A stretch of DNA of 64,000 bases from Anas platyrhynchos (lineage: Eukaryota > Chordata > Aves > Anseriformes > Anatidae), in contig NC_092602.1 in NCBI RefSeq assembly GCF_047663525.1, forward strand, positions 15,249,501-15,313,500, in the 5' to 3' direction. Both the position numbers and the translations under genes were made by a program. Every line of letters starts with the position of its first letter. Positions within the stretch are counted from its first letter, which is position 1. The notes beneath the pieces are model-generated. The model did no database searches and was not told the DNA's origin. It saw only the letters and a list, made by a program, of their open reading frames with translations. Shown here piece by piece: positions 33,169 through 44,479 of this stretch.

Positions 33169-33315
33169 TGGGGTTAGAGTTAGAGGCTGGGGCTAGGGTT
33201 AGGGTTTAGGGTGAGGGTTGGGGTTAGGGTTAGGGCTTAGGGTTAGGTTCTTAGGGTTTTATTTTTGGTCAGTTATTTACAGGTTAGGGTTAGGTTTAGG
33301 TTTAGGTTTATGGGC
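33169..33315 (+). repeat. short telomere-like stretch
   Basis: GGTTAGGGTTAGGG-type words with variants, then TTAGGTTTAGG repeats. It shares TTAGGGTTTTATTTTTGGTC with 23950. Confidence 0.75.
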
Positions 33316-33775
33316 ACTAAATAATGCGCCTGGGCACATTTAGAGCGCGGCACCACCTGGGCACATTTCTCAAGTGGAGCTAGGTGAGGTAAAGGAGTTG
33401 GGTACAGAGAGGTATTGCACAACGTTATGTTGCATCAGTAGCAGTGAGTGTTGTGGAGGAGGTGGGTATTAGGGCTGGCACACTAGCGAATGCTGGTTCT
33501 CTGTGTTTGAGGATGATGGTGAGCCTGTTTAAATTAATTCCAGTTGAAGAAGCTTCAGATACTTGCTTGCTGATATTGTCAGTTCAATATTCAAAGCTAC
33601 AGCAAAAGCACAGGGATTTTTGCTTCTAGAAACACTCCAGGTCTCTTGTCTGCTCTCTGCATGCTTTTGAGCTAAAGCAGATTTAAAAAAAGAAACAAAA
33701 AAGAAAGAAGAAATAAAACACAGCTGCTGCTGTGCCTGCCCTCTTCCTACTTTCTTGTGCTTTGTCCCTCCCCTT

Positions 33776-33877
33776 TCCCAGGTGATTGGGTTTGGGTGCT
33801 GGGCAGGGCCAAAAGGTATATGAGCCCCAGGCATGCCATCAGAGAGCTCCTTCTGCCTGGGCTGCTCTTTGGGGTAA
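33776..33877 (+). promoter_or_regulatory. candidate Pol II promoter and first exon of the mosaic family
   Basis: Inverted CCAAT box (GTGATTGGG), TATA-like AGGTATATGAG about 30 bp further on, then a short exon-like segment ending CTGCTCTTTGGG before GTAAGTG. The same order is kept in the inverted copy (- strand, about 38112-38010), including the box, TATA-like word and donor. Spacing is suitable, but transcription is inferred. Confidence 0.5.
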
Positions 33878-34892
33878 GTGCTTTGATTTTCCTTCAGTCA
33901 GTTGCAGGGTTCTCCAGGCATGCTGGAGTCTATGGTTTTCTGGATTTCTAAGTGCTTGCGATTCACTTAATAGAAGGATATTTAGTAGAGGCTGCTGGCT
34001 CGCTGTTTTTTGGGATGGTGGGACACTCTTCTGTTTTTGAGCTATACTAGAATCTAAAGATGTATAAAACCACTTGTGTAGTTCTCCAGAGGACTAAAAC
34101 CAGCTTGATTGCATGCTACATGTGGCTTAACAGCATAGATGCAGGATTACCAAGAAACTGAGCAGGGTTGTATCAGTCACCTCTTTCATCTGCCAAGGGT
34201 GAGTCTGTGATTACCCCTGCTGGGGCTGCTGTGTGTGCATGTCTTTTTGGCATTCATGGAGCTCAGTTGCTTTTTTTGTGTGTGTATGTTCTAACTTTTT
34301 GTTTTTTTTTTTTTGAGGGGCGAATAGTGTGTGTGCTGAGCGTGGCAAATAGTGTGTGTGCTGAGCGGGTGGGAGGAGGTGGGGAGCTGCTCAGGACTGG
34401 TAGGTTCTGTTTCTGGGAGTGTGTGGCGTCCTTCCTGTGCGATGCGACTGATCGTTGGGCAGGAATGTTTCAGCTCCTGTGTCTTGAGCAATGTAGCTTG
34501 TGTAGTGTGTGTTGTTTGGCCTGGGCAGAGTTTGCTGTGGCGCTGTGAGCGAAGAATCTCAGTTAGAGCTGGTGATCAGCTGAAGTAATGGAGCTGGGAA
34601 GAGAGAGGTATTGCAGCAGGTACGCTGTGGCTGTGAGGTGCCTGAGAGTGTGCTTTTCTCTTGTCTTTGCAGGTACTTTGTGCAGTCGTAGACAGGGAAG
34701 GGAAATGCTCATGTCACAAAGCACTGAGGGAAGGTTAGTGTTGTCAGCGTGGTCATCCCTTATCCGAAGCGAAGGGAAGACACTCAGGTGTTTCCCTCTG
34801 GGGAACGAGGTGAGGCTGTTTGGGATAGAGGAGCAGTGTGGCAGGTGGGTGCTTGCAAGCACAGTGGTCATTTTGTCCTTTTGTGTTCCCAG

Positions 34893-34943
34893 GTGGCATG
34901 GGTGATGCTGGCTGCTCCTTTCAAGCTTGGACCTAATTTGCAG
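34893..34943 (+). other. exon-like segment, member 1 of a pair
   Basis: 51 bp between TTCCCAG and GTACAG. It is related to 35659-35712 (shared words GATGCTGGCTG and AGCTTGGAC), and both lengths are multiples of three. The translated pair is similar (W-MLA and LG positions). Coding is possible but unproven. Confidence 0.4.
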
Positions 34944-35658
34944 GTACAGAGGCAAGTGGCCTGCTGTTTTGAAAGGTTAAAACTAAAGATGGGGTCGCTT
35001 ATGTTGTTGAGGGGTGGGTGCTACTGCTGGCAGCTGAATGTTTATTTTCTGCCTGTGTGTTCTTTGTTCAGGCTGAAATGCACTGCGCAGTGCAGGATAT
35101 CTCGACCCAAGCTGCCTCTGGAGTGACTCTGGTGTGTGATAAGCAGAGATAGCTGTTAATTTTTGAGGTGTGGTTGTCACTGCAGTTATTTTCCTACATC
35201 CAATAGAGTAAAATTCCAGTTTACCTTTTAGAGGTGCTATAAGTGGGTGAAGAGAAAAGATGGAAGCATCTGCCACATGGGGCAGGCAAGCGGCTGAGGT
35301 ACAGGAGGGGATGAGAGTATGTGATTTTTCCTAAAATGGAATTGATTTTGTTGGTGTATAATCTGTTCTGCTCCTAGGTTTTTCTTGCAATGTAAAGAAA
35401 AGTTTGAGCTAATTCCAGTTAAGAAAGTTCCATTTCTTTGCTTGGTTGTATTGTCCTTTTAATATTCAAAGCCGCAGCAAAAGCATGGGGATTGTTGCTT
35501 CTAGAAACACCCCAGTTCTCTTGTTTGCACTCTGTATGCTGTTGAGCAAAAGCAGATTATTAATAATAAAAAAATGGAACACACTAAAAACAACAAACAA
35601 ACATCATTGGGTGATGTGTTGTGAATGCAATAATCATTTAATCCCTTTGTTTTCCCAG

Positions 35659-35712
35659 GTGGTGTGGATGATGCTGGCTGTACTGTTGGAGCTTGGACTC
35701 AGAGAGGAACAG
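35659..35712 (+). other. exon-like segment, member 2 of a pair
   Basis: 54 bp between TTTTCCCAG and GTGAGC, a paralogue of 34893-34943 about 0.77 kb upstream. Confidence 0.4.
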
Positions 35713-36141
35713 GTGAGCACAATCATATGTTGCATCAATAGTAATCAGCATTGTGGAGAAGGTGGGCATTGGGGCTGGCATGCTACTGAATGCTGATACT
35801 CTGTTTTTGCAGCTGATGATGAGCCTGGCAATTGACTAAGATGACAATCAGTGCCTGTGCATTTCTTGAGGTGGAGGGAATTCACCATCCAGCAATCTGA
35901 GAGCTAAACTGGGGAGCACCTGATATTTGCATATCTGGGGTGGCTAATGGGAGCTGGGAGCCAGAGCAACATGGAGCCAGCTGGCTGAAGATACTTGGTG
36001 CCACTGTGAGGGTGGTCCAGGCTGGGTCATGTTCAGGCTGCTTGTGGCTGGGTCAGCAGGCTAACAGAAGAAGTGGGATTATTTTGTAGCGTGAGTGTGC
36101 GCGCCAGGCAGGACAGTTTCCTTCTGTTTGTCTGTCCTGTA

Positions 36142-36400
36142 GTGTTGCTTCTGCAATGTTTGTTCTGTGCTTCTTAGGTCTTGATATCCTCCTAGCTTTT
36201 TACACTGGACTGACTAGACAAGCGACTTGGAAGCTGTCCTGAAGGGCCTCAATGCTTGTTTTGTCATCATGGCTCTGATCTGAGCATTTCTTGTCTTGCA
36301 GTTGCTGCTTGAAGTGCAGATCTCTTTCAGGTCTTGTGCATCACATTCGGTTTGAGATCGCATGTTTCCATCCTCACTCTTGCAGAAGTCATCTGGGCTG
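36142..36400 (+). repeat. ~260-bp inverted repeat, left arm
   Basis: Runs from GTGTTGCTTCTGCAATG to ATCTGGGCTG and is the reverse complement of 39268-39528 at about 95% or better by eye. The two arms enclose 2.87 kb. Confidence 0.85.
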
Positions 36401-36519
36401 AGCACCAAGAGCAACAGCACAGGCAACACAGAACACAGATGACAAGCTGGGACTGCCCTGCCTGGCATGGCTTCATGCTGTACGTGACACAACTGCCTAC
36501 ACATCATCTCTCTGCCTGA

Positions 36520-39267
36520 CCTGATGAATCCTGAAAGGCCCCATCTGCTGCAGTGACTTAAAAGCACAGACCCGCACCCTATGGGTGCATTCACAACCCC
36601 AACTCAAACATAGCACTTGCCCCCCAACTTAGCTTGGTAATGCTGGGAAGCATGTTCCATCCTCACCAAGGAACACAAAGGCTAGCCAGGACATTGCTTC
36701 AGGCACAAGGCTCCTCTTCACCTGCAGAAATAAAATCCCATCAAGCGCCAGCACACCAGCCAAATTTCTTTCAGTGAAACACCCTCCTCAGAAACAAAAC
36801 AGTAGTCAACCGACCTGCTCCGCTATTGAAATCAGATAGACACCCTCCAGACAACTCCCCGCCTCCCCCTGCCAACCACTCCCCAACACACAGGATTTCC
36901 ACCTCAACTTAATTCTCAGGGCTCAGAATCCACCATCAATGTGGACCACAGAGGCCAGCTAGGATGTTACCAGTACCTTCTTCGTCCCTGCAAAAGAGGA
37001 GTCACCCAGAGGTGCACCAAGAGACTACTACACCAAAAACAATACCTGTTTTCCAACTTTTCACCACTCACCTTCCCAACCCAGGCTGAGCACTTCCATT
37101 CAGTGTGCCAAGCCAAGGTCACGGGGCTTACACCAGGGAGAAAGAACAGACAAACGTGACAATCCACAAAACAGTCTATACCCACTCTTCTTTCCTCCCC
37201 TACTGCAACAGCCAAGAAGCTCCAGAGCCACATGCCCCAAGCCAGTACCACCACTTCGCTCACCTAACATCCCAAGGAGATACATCATGCTCCCAGCTCC
37301 TCTTGCGCTCTGAGCATCTCCAGCATTTCAGGAACTGGAACCGCTGACATCTGGCATTCCTCAGAAATGTGGCAGGAGACATACTCCGCTGTTGCAAGGC
37401 GCTTGCAAAGCCAGCCCAACATGAAACTGACTAACACAGTCCACCGAACAACTCAGGGTCCCCTCTGCTGTCCACTCACCCTCAAGCTTCATTTAAGTTT
37501 CCATGTCTATGCCCTGGGCTACAAGAAACAAAGAGACAAGGTCACATCCACAATGGACACGCAAACAGTAAAGCTCCTTGCAGAGGACTCAAACACAGAG
37601 ACCAGAGCCAGATAAATAAAAAAAACACCCTGAATTCCACAAATGCCAAAAGGTCATGAATGCACAGCAGCCCCAACAGAGGTAGTCACAGACTTATCTT
37701 TCACAGACAAAAAAGGCAACCCTGCTCAGTCTATTTGGTCATACTGCACCTACAAGGTCAAGCCTCTTGTAGCATGTAAGCAAGCTGGTTTTAGTCCTCT
37801 AGAGAGTTACACAAGTGGGTTGATTCATCTAGAGATTCAAGTATAGCTCAAAAACAGAAGAGTGTCCCACCATCCCAAAAAACAGTGAGCCAGCAGCCTC
37901 TACTAAATATCCTTCTATTAAGTGAATCGCAAGCACTTAGAAATCTAGAAAACCATAGATTCCAGCATGCCTAGAGAACCCTGCAACTGACTGAAGGAAA
38001 ATCAAAGCACTTACCCCAAAGAGCAGCCCAGGCAGAAAGAGCTATCTGATGGCATGCCTGGGGTTCATATACCTTTTGGTCCCACCCAGCACCCAAACCC
38101 AATCACCTGGGAAAGGGGAGGGACAAAGCACAAGAAAGTAGAAAGAGAAAGAGAGTAGCAGCAGCTGTGGTTTATTTACTTTTTTATAAGGCTTAGCTCA
38201 ACAGCATGCAGAGTGCAGAGAAGAGACCTGGAGTGTTTCTAGAAGCAACAATCCCCATGCTTTTGGTGCAGCTTTGAATATTAAAGGGACAATACAACCA
38301 AGCAAGTAACTCTAAAAGACAAAGAGGGGATGCTCAGAGTAACAGTGAGACCTGCAACACAACAACTGCTACATCTGTTCCTCACTCACCTTGCCAGAGG
38401 CAGCTTTGGGTGTGACGTCCCAGGTTGTACACTGCATTTCAGCTTTATTAAATGAAAACAGTCACAAGATAATCATACAGGTACCAGCATTAGCATCATC
38501 CCTCAACAACACAAGGGACCCCATTTACAACATTATCGTTTCGAAACAGCGGACAACTTGCCTCAGCACCTCAGAAGTAGACCAAGCCAGTCACTGAGCT
38601 GCCGAATGAGAGCTTGACAATTCTGGAAGGCGTTCTTTCCTTTGGCTGCTTCCTCCTGAGGTTTATCTAAGGCTTGCAAAAAAAAAAAAAAAAAAAAAAA
38701 GAAAAACAGTCCACATCTGCAAGCTTTGACGATTCAACAACAGACCTCTCCTCCAGCACTATTCAAGCACTATGCGAGCACCTGCTCACAAGCAGCTCAA
38801 CTCTCCCTCCCCCACCATCTGCCAAACACCACAGAGAAGGGCACTGTGCCAGTTGCCCTTCAGTACGTGCCCGGAGGCAGACCAGATGTCTTTGCCAAAA
38901 CAGTCCAGACAATGTATTAGCACACCCATGGACTACCACGTTAGCTCTCATCACTAGCTGCCAGGCAGGACAGCTCCAGACCAAACACACACGCAGGCAT
39001 GCTACAAACAAAACACAGAACACAAGGCACAAGAAAAAGTGACCCCCAGGGGAAAGCCCTATGGCAACAGCAAGTCATAACAGGTGCTCTGCAGCAGACC
39101 CAAGGAGAGACTCAAATGTCACGACATGCAACTGGAAGCAATTGCCAGAACTGGGATGATGGAGGCATAAAAAGCCTGCCTTCAAGACAAGAGACCAGAA
39201 GGATGGGGAGGGAAAACCCCATAAGAAGACACTTAGGAAATCAATTCCCAAGCAAGAGCTCCTGATG
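36520..39267 (-). other. subtelomeric mosaic family, copy 3 (- orientation)
   Basis: Read on the - strand, this copy contains the exon-like block matching 22289 (38430-38310), the promoter-like and first-exon block matching 33590-34260 (38330-37640), and a part matching 34960-35110 (about 38560-38400). A run of 23 A stands at 38678-38700. It lies between the two arms of the 260-bp inverted repeat. No coding gene was recognised. Open frames are short and not shared with copy 2. Confidence 0.5.
38678..38700. repeat. poly-A run
   Basis: Twenty-three A on +, which read as poly-T in the orientation of the family copy. Confidence 0.85.
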
Positions 39268-39528
39268 CAGCCCAGATGTCTTCTGCAAGAGTGAGGATGG
39301 AAACAGATGCGATCTCAAACCGAATGTGATGCACAAGACCTGAAAGAGATCTGCACTTCAAGCAGCGACTGCAAGACAAGAAATGCTCAGATCAGAGCCA
39401 TGATGACAAAACAAGCATTGAGGCCCTTCAGGACAGCTTCCAAGTCGCTTGTCTAGTCAGTCCAGTGTAAAAAGCTAGGAGGATATCAAGACCCGAGAAG
39501 CACAGAACAAACATTGCAGAAGCAACAC
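39268..39528 (-). repeat. ~260-bp inverted repeat, right arm
   Basis: Reverse complement of 36142-36400. The homology ends at GAAGCAACAC, exactly where ERV pol-type sequence starts. The left arm by contrast continues into further family sequence on its outer side. Confidence 0.85.
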
Positions 39529-40222
39529 TTTTATTGATATGGGGCAATGTATTCAGTTCTAAATCAAGCATTAATGCCTTTATGGAATGATTATGTTAGG
39601 GTAAAAGGTGCAACCGAAAAGGCTTATTTTTGTGAACCTTTGAAGTACAAGTGAGGGAACAATGGGGCATACAGAGATTTTTATATATGCCTAACTCCCC
39701 ATGGGCACTCTTAGGTAGAGATTTATTAGAACAATTAGGAGCAGAAATTGTTTTTGAAAAAGGGAAAATGGAATTAAGAATAGGAGAAGAGCAACTAATA
39801 AATGTATTAAGCTTGGCACTAATGCAAACTGAGCCTAAAAGTGAAATACCTTTAGAGATCACAGATCAAGTATATCCAGAAGTTTGGGCCTCCGAAGTCC
39901 CTGGAAGAGCTAAAAATGTGACCTTAAAAATTATTAAATTAAAGCCATTAACCCGTTGAAGTTAAGTAAAAAACCCGTTAAGGTTAAGTAATATCCTTTG
40001 AGGATAGAAGATAGGAAAAGGATTAAAGAGATAATTGATGCATTTTTGCAGTATGGGTTATTGATTGAATGCAAATCAGAATACAATACGCCCATATTAC
40101 CAATTAAAAAGGCAGATGGAAAAAGCAATAGGCTAGTTCCGGATTTGATGGCCATAAATAAAATCACCGAGGATATACATCCAGCACTGGCAAACCCTTA
40201 TACTTTGCAGACTAAACTATAG
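39529..40222 (+). pseudogene. ERV2 protease end and reverse-transcriptase start (broken)
   Basis: The frame from 39651 shows the C-terminal protease word LLGRDLL. After a stop and shift near 39957, the reverse-transcriptase N-terminal region follows (frame from 39998), ending at a stop at 40220. Gag, the 5' LTR and the protease active site are missing. The family is gammaretrovirus-like by pol content and order. At least two frame breaks are visible in this piece. Confidence 0.8.
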
Positions 40223-41557
40223 TCAAGTCTGGTTTACCGTGCTGGATTTAAAAGACGCCTTCTGGCCTTAGCCACAGAAAGACAAAACCTATTTGCCTTT
40301 GAATGGGAAAACCCCGACTCAGGCAAAAAGACGCAGCTTAAGTGGACACTACTACCTCAAGGATTCAAGAATAGCCCCACTATTTTTGGAAACCAATTAG
40401 CAAGGGAACTTGAAACTTGGATGCCTCCAGACACTGAAGGTGCTTTGTTACAATATGTAGATGATCTCTTAATAGCTACCGAGACTAAAGGGAGTTGTAT
40501 TCAATGGACTATTGAATTTTCTTTTTGAATTTTTGAATATTGAATTTTATTGACTCTTAATTTTCTGGGTTTAAATGGATATCGAGTCTCTCGACAGAAA
40601 GTCCAGCTGGATCAATAAAGTGTGACCTATTTGGGATTTGAAATTTCGGGAGGACAACGAGAACTAGGAACTGAACGTAAGGAAGTCATTTGCCAGACTC
40701 CAGAACCTCAAACGGTAAAGGAGCTATGAGCCTTTTTAGGAATGACAGGTTGGTGTCGCCTTTGGATTTATAATTATGGACTAATGGTAAAGCCTCTATA
40801 CGAATTGATAAAGATTAATCAGTCAAAGTTAGTCTGGATTGGAGAAGCACGAAAAGCCTTTAAACAACTTAAACAAGAATTGATGCAAGCTCCGGCTTTG
40901 CGATTACCGGATCTCTCAAAACCCTTTTGGTTGTTCTCTCATGAGAGACAAGGGATAGCTTTGGGAGTACTAGCACAAAGATTGTGTCCCTATAAACGAG
41001 CAGTAGGTTACTTCTCTAAACAATTAGATGAAGTAAGTAAAGGATGGCCCGGATGCCTTCGGGCTGTTGCAGCTGTTGTTATAAATATACAAGAAGCTCA
41101 GAAGTTTACAATGGGACAGAAAACAACAGTTAGTCTCCCATATGGTCTCAGCAGTTTTGAAACAAAAAGGAAACCATTGGCTTTCACCTCAGAGATTTTA
41201 AAATACCAAGCAATATTAGTAGAACAAGATGATGTGGAAATTGTGCTCACTAACATCGTAAATCCAGATTCTTTCCTTAGCGGAACTCTGGATGAACCCA
41301 TAACCCATGATTGTATAGAAACAATGGAGACTGTGTATTCTAATCGACCCGATCTTAAGGAAGACTCTTACGAATCTTGGCATACTGATGGAAGCAGCTT
41401 TGTGAAACAAGAACAACGTAAGGCAGGGTATGCTGTTACAACCACTCAACAGGTAACCGAGTCCAAACCATTACCCCCAAAACGTCCACACAGAAAGCTG
41501 AGACAATTGCTCTTACGCGAGCACTGGAAGGAAAATAAACATTTGGACAGATTCTAA
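40223..41557 (+). pseudogene. ERV2 reverse transcriptase and RNase H (broken)
   Basis: The polymerase motif YVDD is at 40454-40465. The following region has small insertions around 40510-40560 and in-frame stops (for example just before 40730). The longest open part is 40742-41557, covering the connection domain and the first half of RNase H. Its start is not a true start codon. Frames shift again at about 41520. Confidence 0.85.
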
Positions 41558-42830
41558 GTATGCGTTTGGCGTGGTACATGCTCATGGAGTGATTTGGAAA
41601 GAAAGTGGATTGCTGACCACTCAGGGAAAACAGATCAAACTTGCTGAAGAAATTTTAAAATTGTTAGAGGCTGTAAAACAGCCAGAACAGGTAGCTATCA
41701 TGCATTGTTGGGGACACCAAAAGGGGAACGCCAATTTTGAAACTGGAAATCGATTGGCTGATCAGGAGGCTAAGCAGGCAGCTGAAATAACAGAGGTGAA
41801 GGCATTGTCTTTGATACCAGACACTAAAATCCAAATTATATCCAAATTATACAAAAGAAGACTTAAAGTTAATTGAAGATTTGAAAGGTAAAATGAAACC
41901 AGATGGATGGGTATATTTAAAAGATAACCGCATAATAATACCCTCTAATTTGACATGGCCCATAGTTCTTACAGAACACAATAAAACACACTGGGAGCTG
42001 ACATATTGCATAAGAGCCTGAGTCTGACATTAGTGGGACAAAATTTATATACAGCGATAAAACAAGTAACTCAACAATGTAGCATTTGCTTACACAATAA
42101 CCCCAATACCAAGAATAGAATAAAATTTGGAATAATCGGTAAAGGAAATTATCCGGGGAAACAGTGACAAATTGATTTTTCTGAACTCCCTAGAAAAGGG
42201 GGGTATTGTTATTTTCTGGTTCTGACTGACACGTTTTCAGGATGGCCTGAAGCCTTTCCTTGTCGAACAAACAAAGCAAGAGAGGTGGTTAAAGTCTTGT
42301 TAAATGAAATAATACCACGCTTTGGGATTCCAGTAGCAATGTCTTCTGATAGAGGTTCACATTTTTGTGCGCAAGTGGTACAACAGATAAGTAAGATTCT
42401 AAAGTTAGATTGGGAACTGCACACTCCTTATAGACCACAGGCAAGTGAACAGGTAGAAAAAATGAAACATTTAATTAAACAACAAATAGCTAAAATCGGA
42501 CAAGAAGCTAATTTGTCATGGCCTCAATCCCTCCCTTTAGCATTACTTAGAATGAGAGTTAAACCTAGAATAAAAGGGAAATTTGTGTCCCTTCAAAATG
42601 TTATATGGAAGGCCCTATCAATTTCTATTTAGAGGAGAGTACCTAACGCATTTAGGATCAGAGTATTTATATGCTTATATAACTGAACTTCAGAAACAAT
42701 TAAATAAAGTACATAAATTTGTTTTAGGGACCAGGGCTAGAGGGTTGGATCAACCAATCCACCCCTTTAAGCTCAGGGATTATATATATATACTTTTTCA
42801 GGACAACTCCTAGAGGAAAAATGGAAGGAA
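41558..42830 (+). pseudogene. ERV2 RNase H end and integrase (broken)
   Basis: An open piece at 41571-41876 covers the RNase H C-terminal half. The zinc-binding part of integrase lies at about 41890-42110. The catalytic core follows at 42160-42480, with the first Asp in a TDTFSGW word, the second in SSDRG and a Glu in QVEKM, so the D,D-E residues are recognisable. Stops near 42165 and frame shifts near 42630 break it. Confidence 0.82.
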
Positions 42831-42897
42831 AGTGGACGGGACCATACCAGGTATTACTGACAACACACACGACCATTAAGATTAAGGAGCAAGCAGC

Positions 42898-44112
42898 TTG
42901 GATCCACTATTCAAGGGTGAAGAAGGCCCCGGCAAGCATATGGACCACCACCCCAATTGGACCAACAAAATTACTTTTTTTCAGATCCTAATGATTGCGG
43001 GGGTGGTGTTTTCGGATTCTGGGTTGGCAGCTTGGGATGAGAACTTACACCTGACCCTGATAAAAACAGTATCTCAAGTAATTAATAAGACGAGATGTTG
43101 GGTATGCACCCATCTGCCAGAGCACGGGAATAAGGGTGTATCGTTAAGCGGTATTCCCTTGCCTGCAAATGTATCTTGGACTAATTTGTGGGAAAACACA
43201 TCTTGAGGTCGAAAATATGAAGAAGTTTTGGAACTAGAAGTGAGTAGCCCCGTGCCATTGGAATCATACTATGTACATGTACAAAGGTGTAACCTGCCTA
43301 CGGGTATGGGAAAACAGGATTGTATAAATACGGATACTACTTATGTGGGAAATCAGACATCTTGTAATCGAACAATTGATATTAGTACGACTAGCGGTTG
43401 GGCAAATTCAACCAGCTGGCTGGTACCAGAAGGAAAAGGGTGGTATTGGCTATGCAATGATACAGCCCTTAAGGTCTTCCCCGAGAATTGGAAGGGAACT
43501 TGTACTCTGGAGCAGTAGTCCCCAATATGACAGTACATGATGTAGTGCCTCAAGGTTACTTGAGAAATCATATCCGGAGAATCAGACGAAAAATGAACAA
43601 TCCGTTAAGAGAGAGACCCACCATTTTTCATAGTTTTGTTTGATGGCTTATCCCATGGTTAGGAGTGAGTGAATTGGAAAAGGCAATAGTTAATATTTCT
43701 GCAATAACGGAGAAATTAGAGAACAAAACTCTGGATGCTATAAAGGCTCAACAAGAAGAGATATCTGGTTTATCACTAGTATTATAAAATTGGAGGGCCC
43801 TAGACTTGCTACTGGCTGCTCAAAGGGGAGTCTATACAGTAATAAACACAAGTTGTTGTATGTATGTAGATCAGAGTGGAAGGATCTCTACCGACCTGGA
43901 AGAAATATGGGAGCAGACAAGGATCCTACATGAGATCAGTAAAGATAAACTTTCATGGAGTTTTAGTGAAATATGGAATAAGTTAACCTTATTGGTTGCC
44001 CAATTTCCAATGGTTGAAACAAGTTTTCATTGCTTTAATTGCATTAGTAATGTTAGGAATATTTGTGTGTATGTTGCTTTGATGCCTGCTTTGTTGTATT
44101 ATGGCAAATAAT
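42898..44112 (+). pseudogene. ERV2 envelope remnant (broken)
   Basis: Surface-subunit pieces are open at 42898-43206 and 43228-43518, with several N-glycosylation sequons and a CWVC word. The transmembrane part at 43520-44112 has an RRIRRK-like basic stretch and the conserved Cys-Cys region after a heptad-like segment (around 43800-43870). Stop codons at 43204, 43516, about 43640 and about 43785 interrupt it. It is envelope of gammaretroviral type, with no intact frame. Confidence 0.78.
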
Positions 44113-44479
44113 AAAAGTATCTGATGCAACAGAATTTGCATGGGAAAAGAAAAGGCAGGATTGATTAACGAGGCATTGGGGAGGCAAGGACAATCTCCAG
44201 ACAAGGACTGTATTTCTCAAAAAAAGACACTGGAACTCATGATAAGGAAGCGGCAGACGGACAGAGAAATAAATGTAAGGACTATAAATCTTGAAGCTGG
44301 ACATTGGAATTCATGATAAAGATACAACCAAAGGAAGAATTAGCAAGAACCAGCTCTTGAAATTAAAAAAAAAAAATATGCGAACTCAGCAGAATCCTGA
44401 CCAAAGGTGAAAAGTGAGGAAGACTCGGGGTCTTCCTCCCACAGCTCACTGCCAACGTCCTGAAGACCTCTGCCCACAA
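44113..44479 (+). other. sequence after ERV2 env, no LTR recognised
   Basis: A purine-rich run (A12 near 44368) could be a decayed polypurine tract. No TG…CA LTR with terminator signals was recognised before the minisatellite starts. Confidence 0.4.

Larger units (their letters stand above)
33400..36500 (+). other. subtelomeric mosaic family, copy 2 (+ orientation)
   Basis: Segments recur within this copy and in copies 1 and 3. The stretch 33410-33530 matches 35705-35830, 33590-33690 matches 35455-35560, and 33590-34260 matches the - strand of 38330-37640. Several segments are bounded by AG/GT splice-like signals (donor GTAAGT at 33876; exons 34893-34943 and 35659-35712; acceptor TTTTAG at about 35230). 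No protein family was recognised and no long frame is shared by the copies. A family of spliced non-coding genes, or a mosaic repeat carrying gene pieces, are both possible. Confidence 0.5.

Noticed and set aside
16580-33315. Head-to-head telomere fusion point
   Set aside because: All telomere-like stretches are G-rich on the + strand. No CCCTAA-oriented arm was found on the GARNL3 side.
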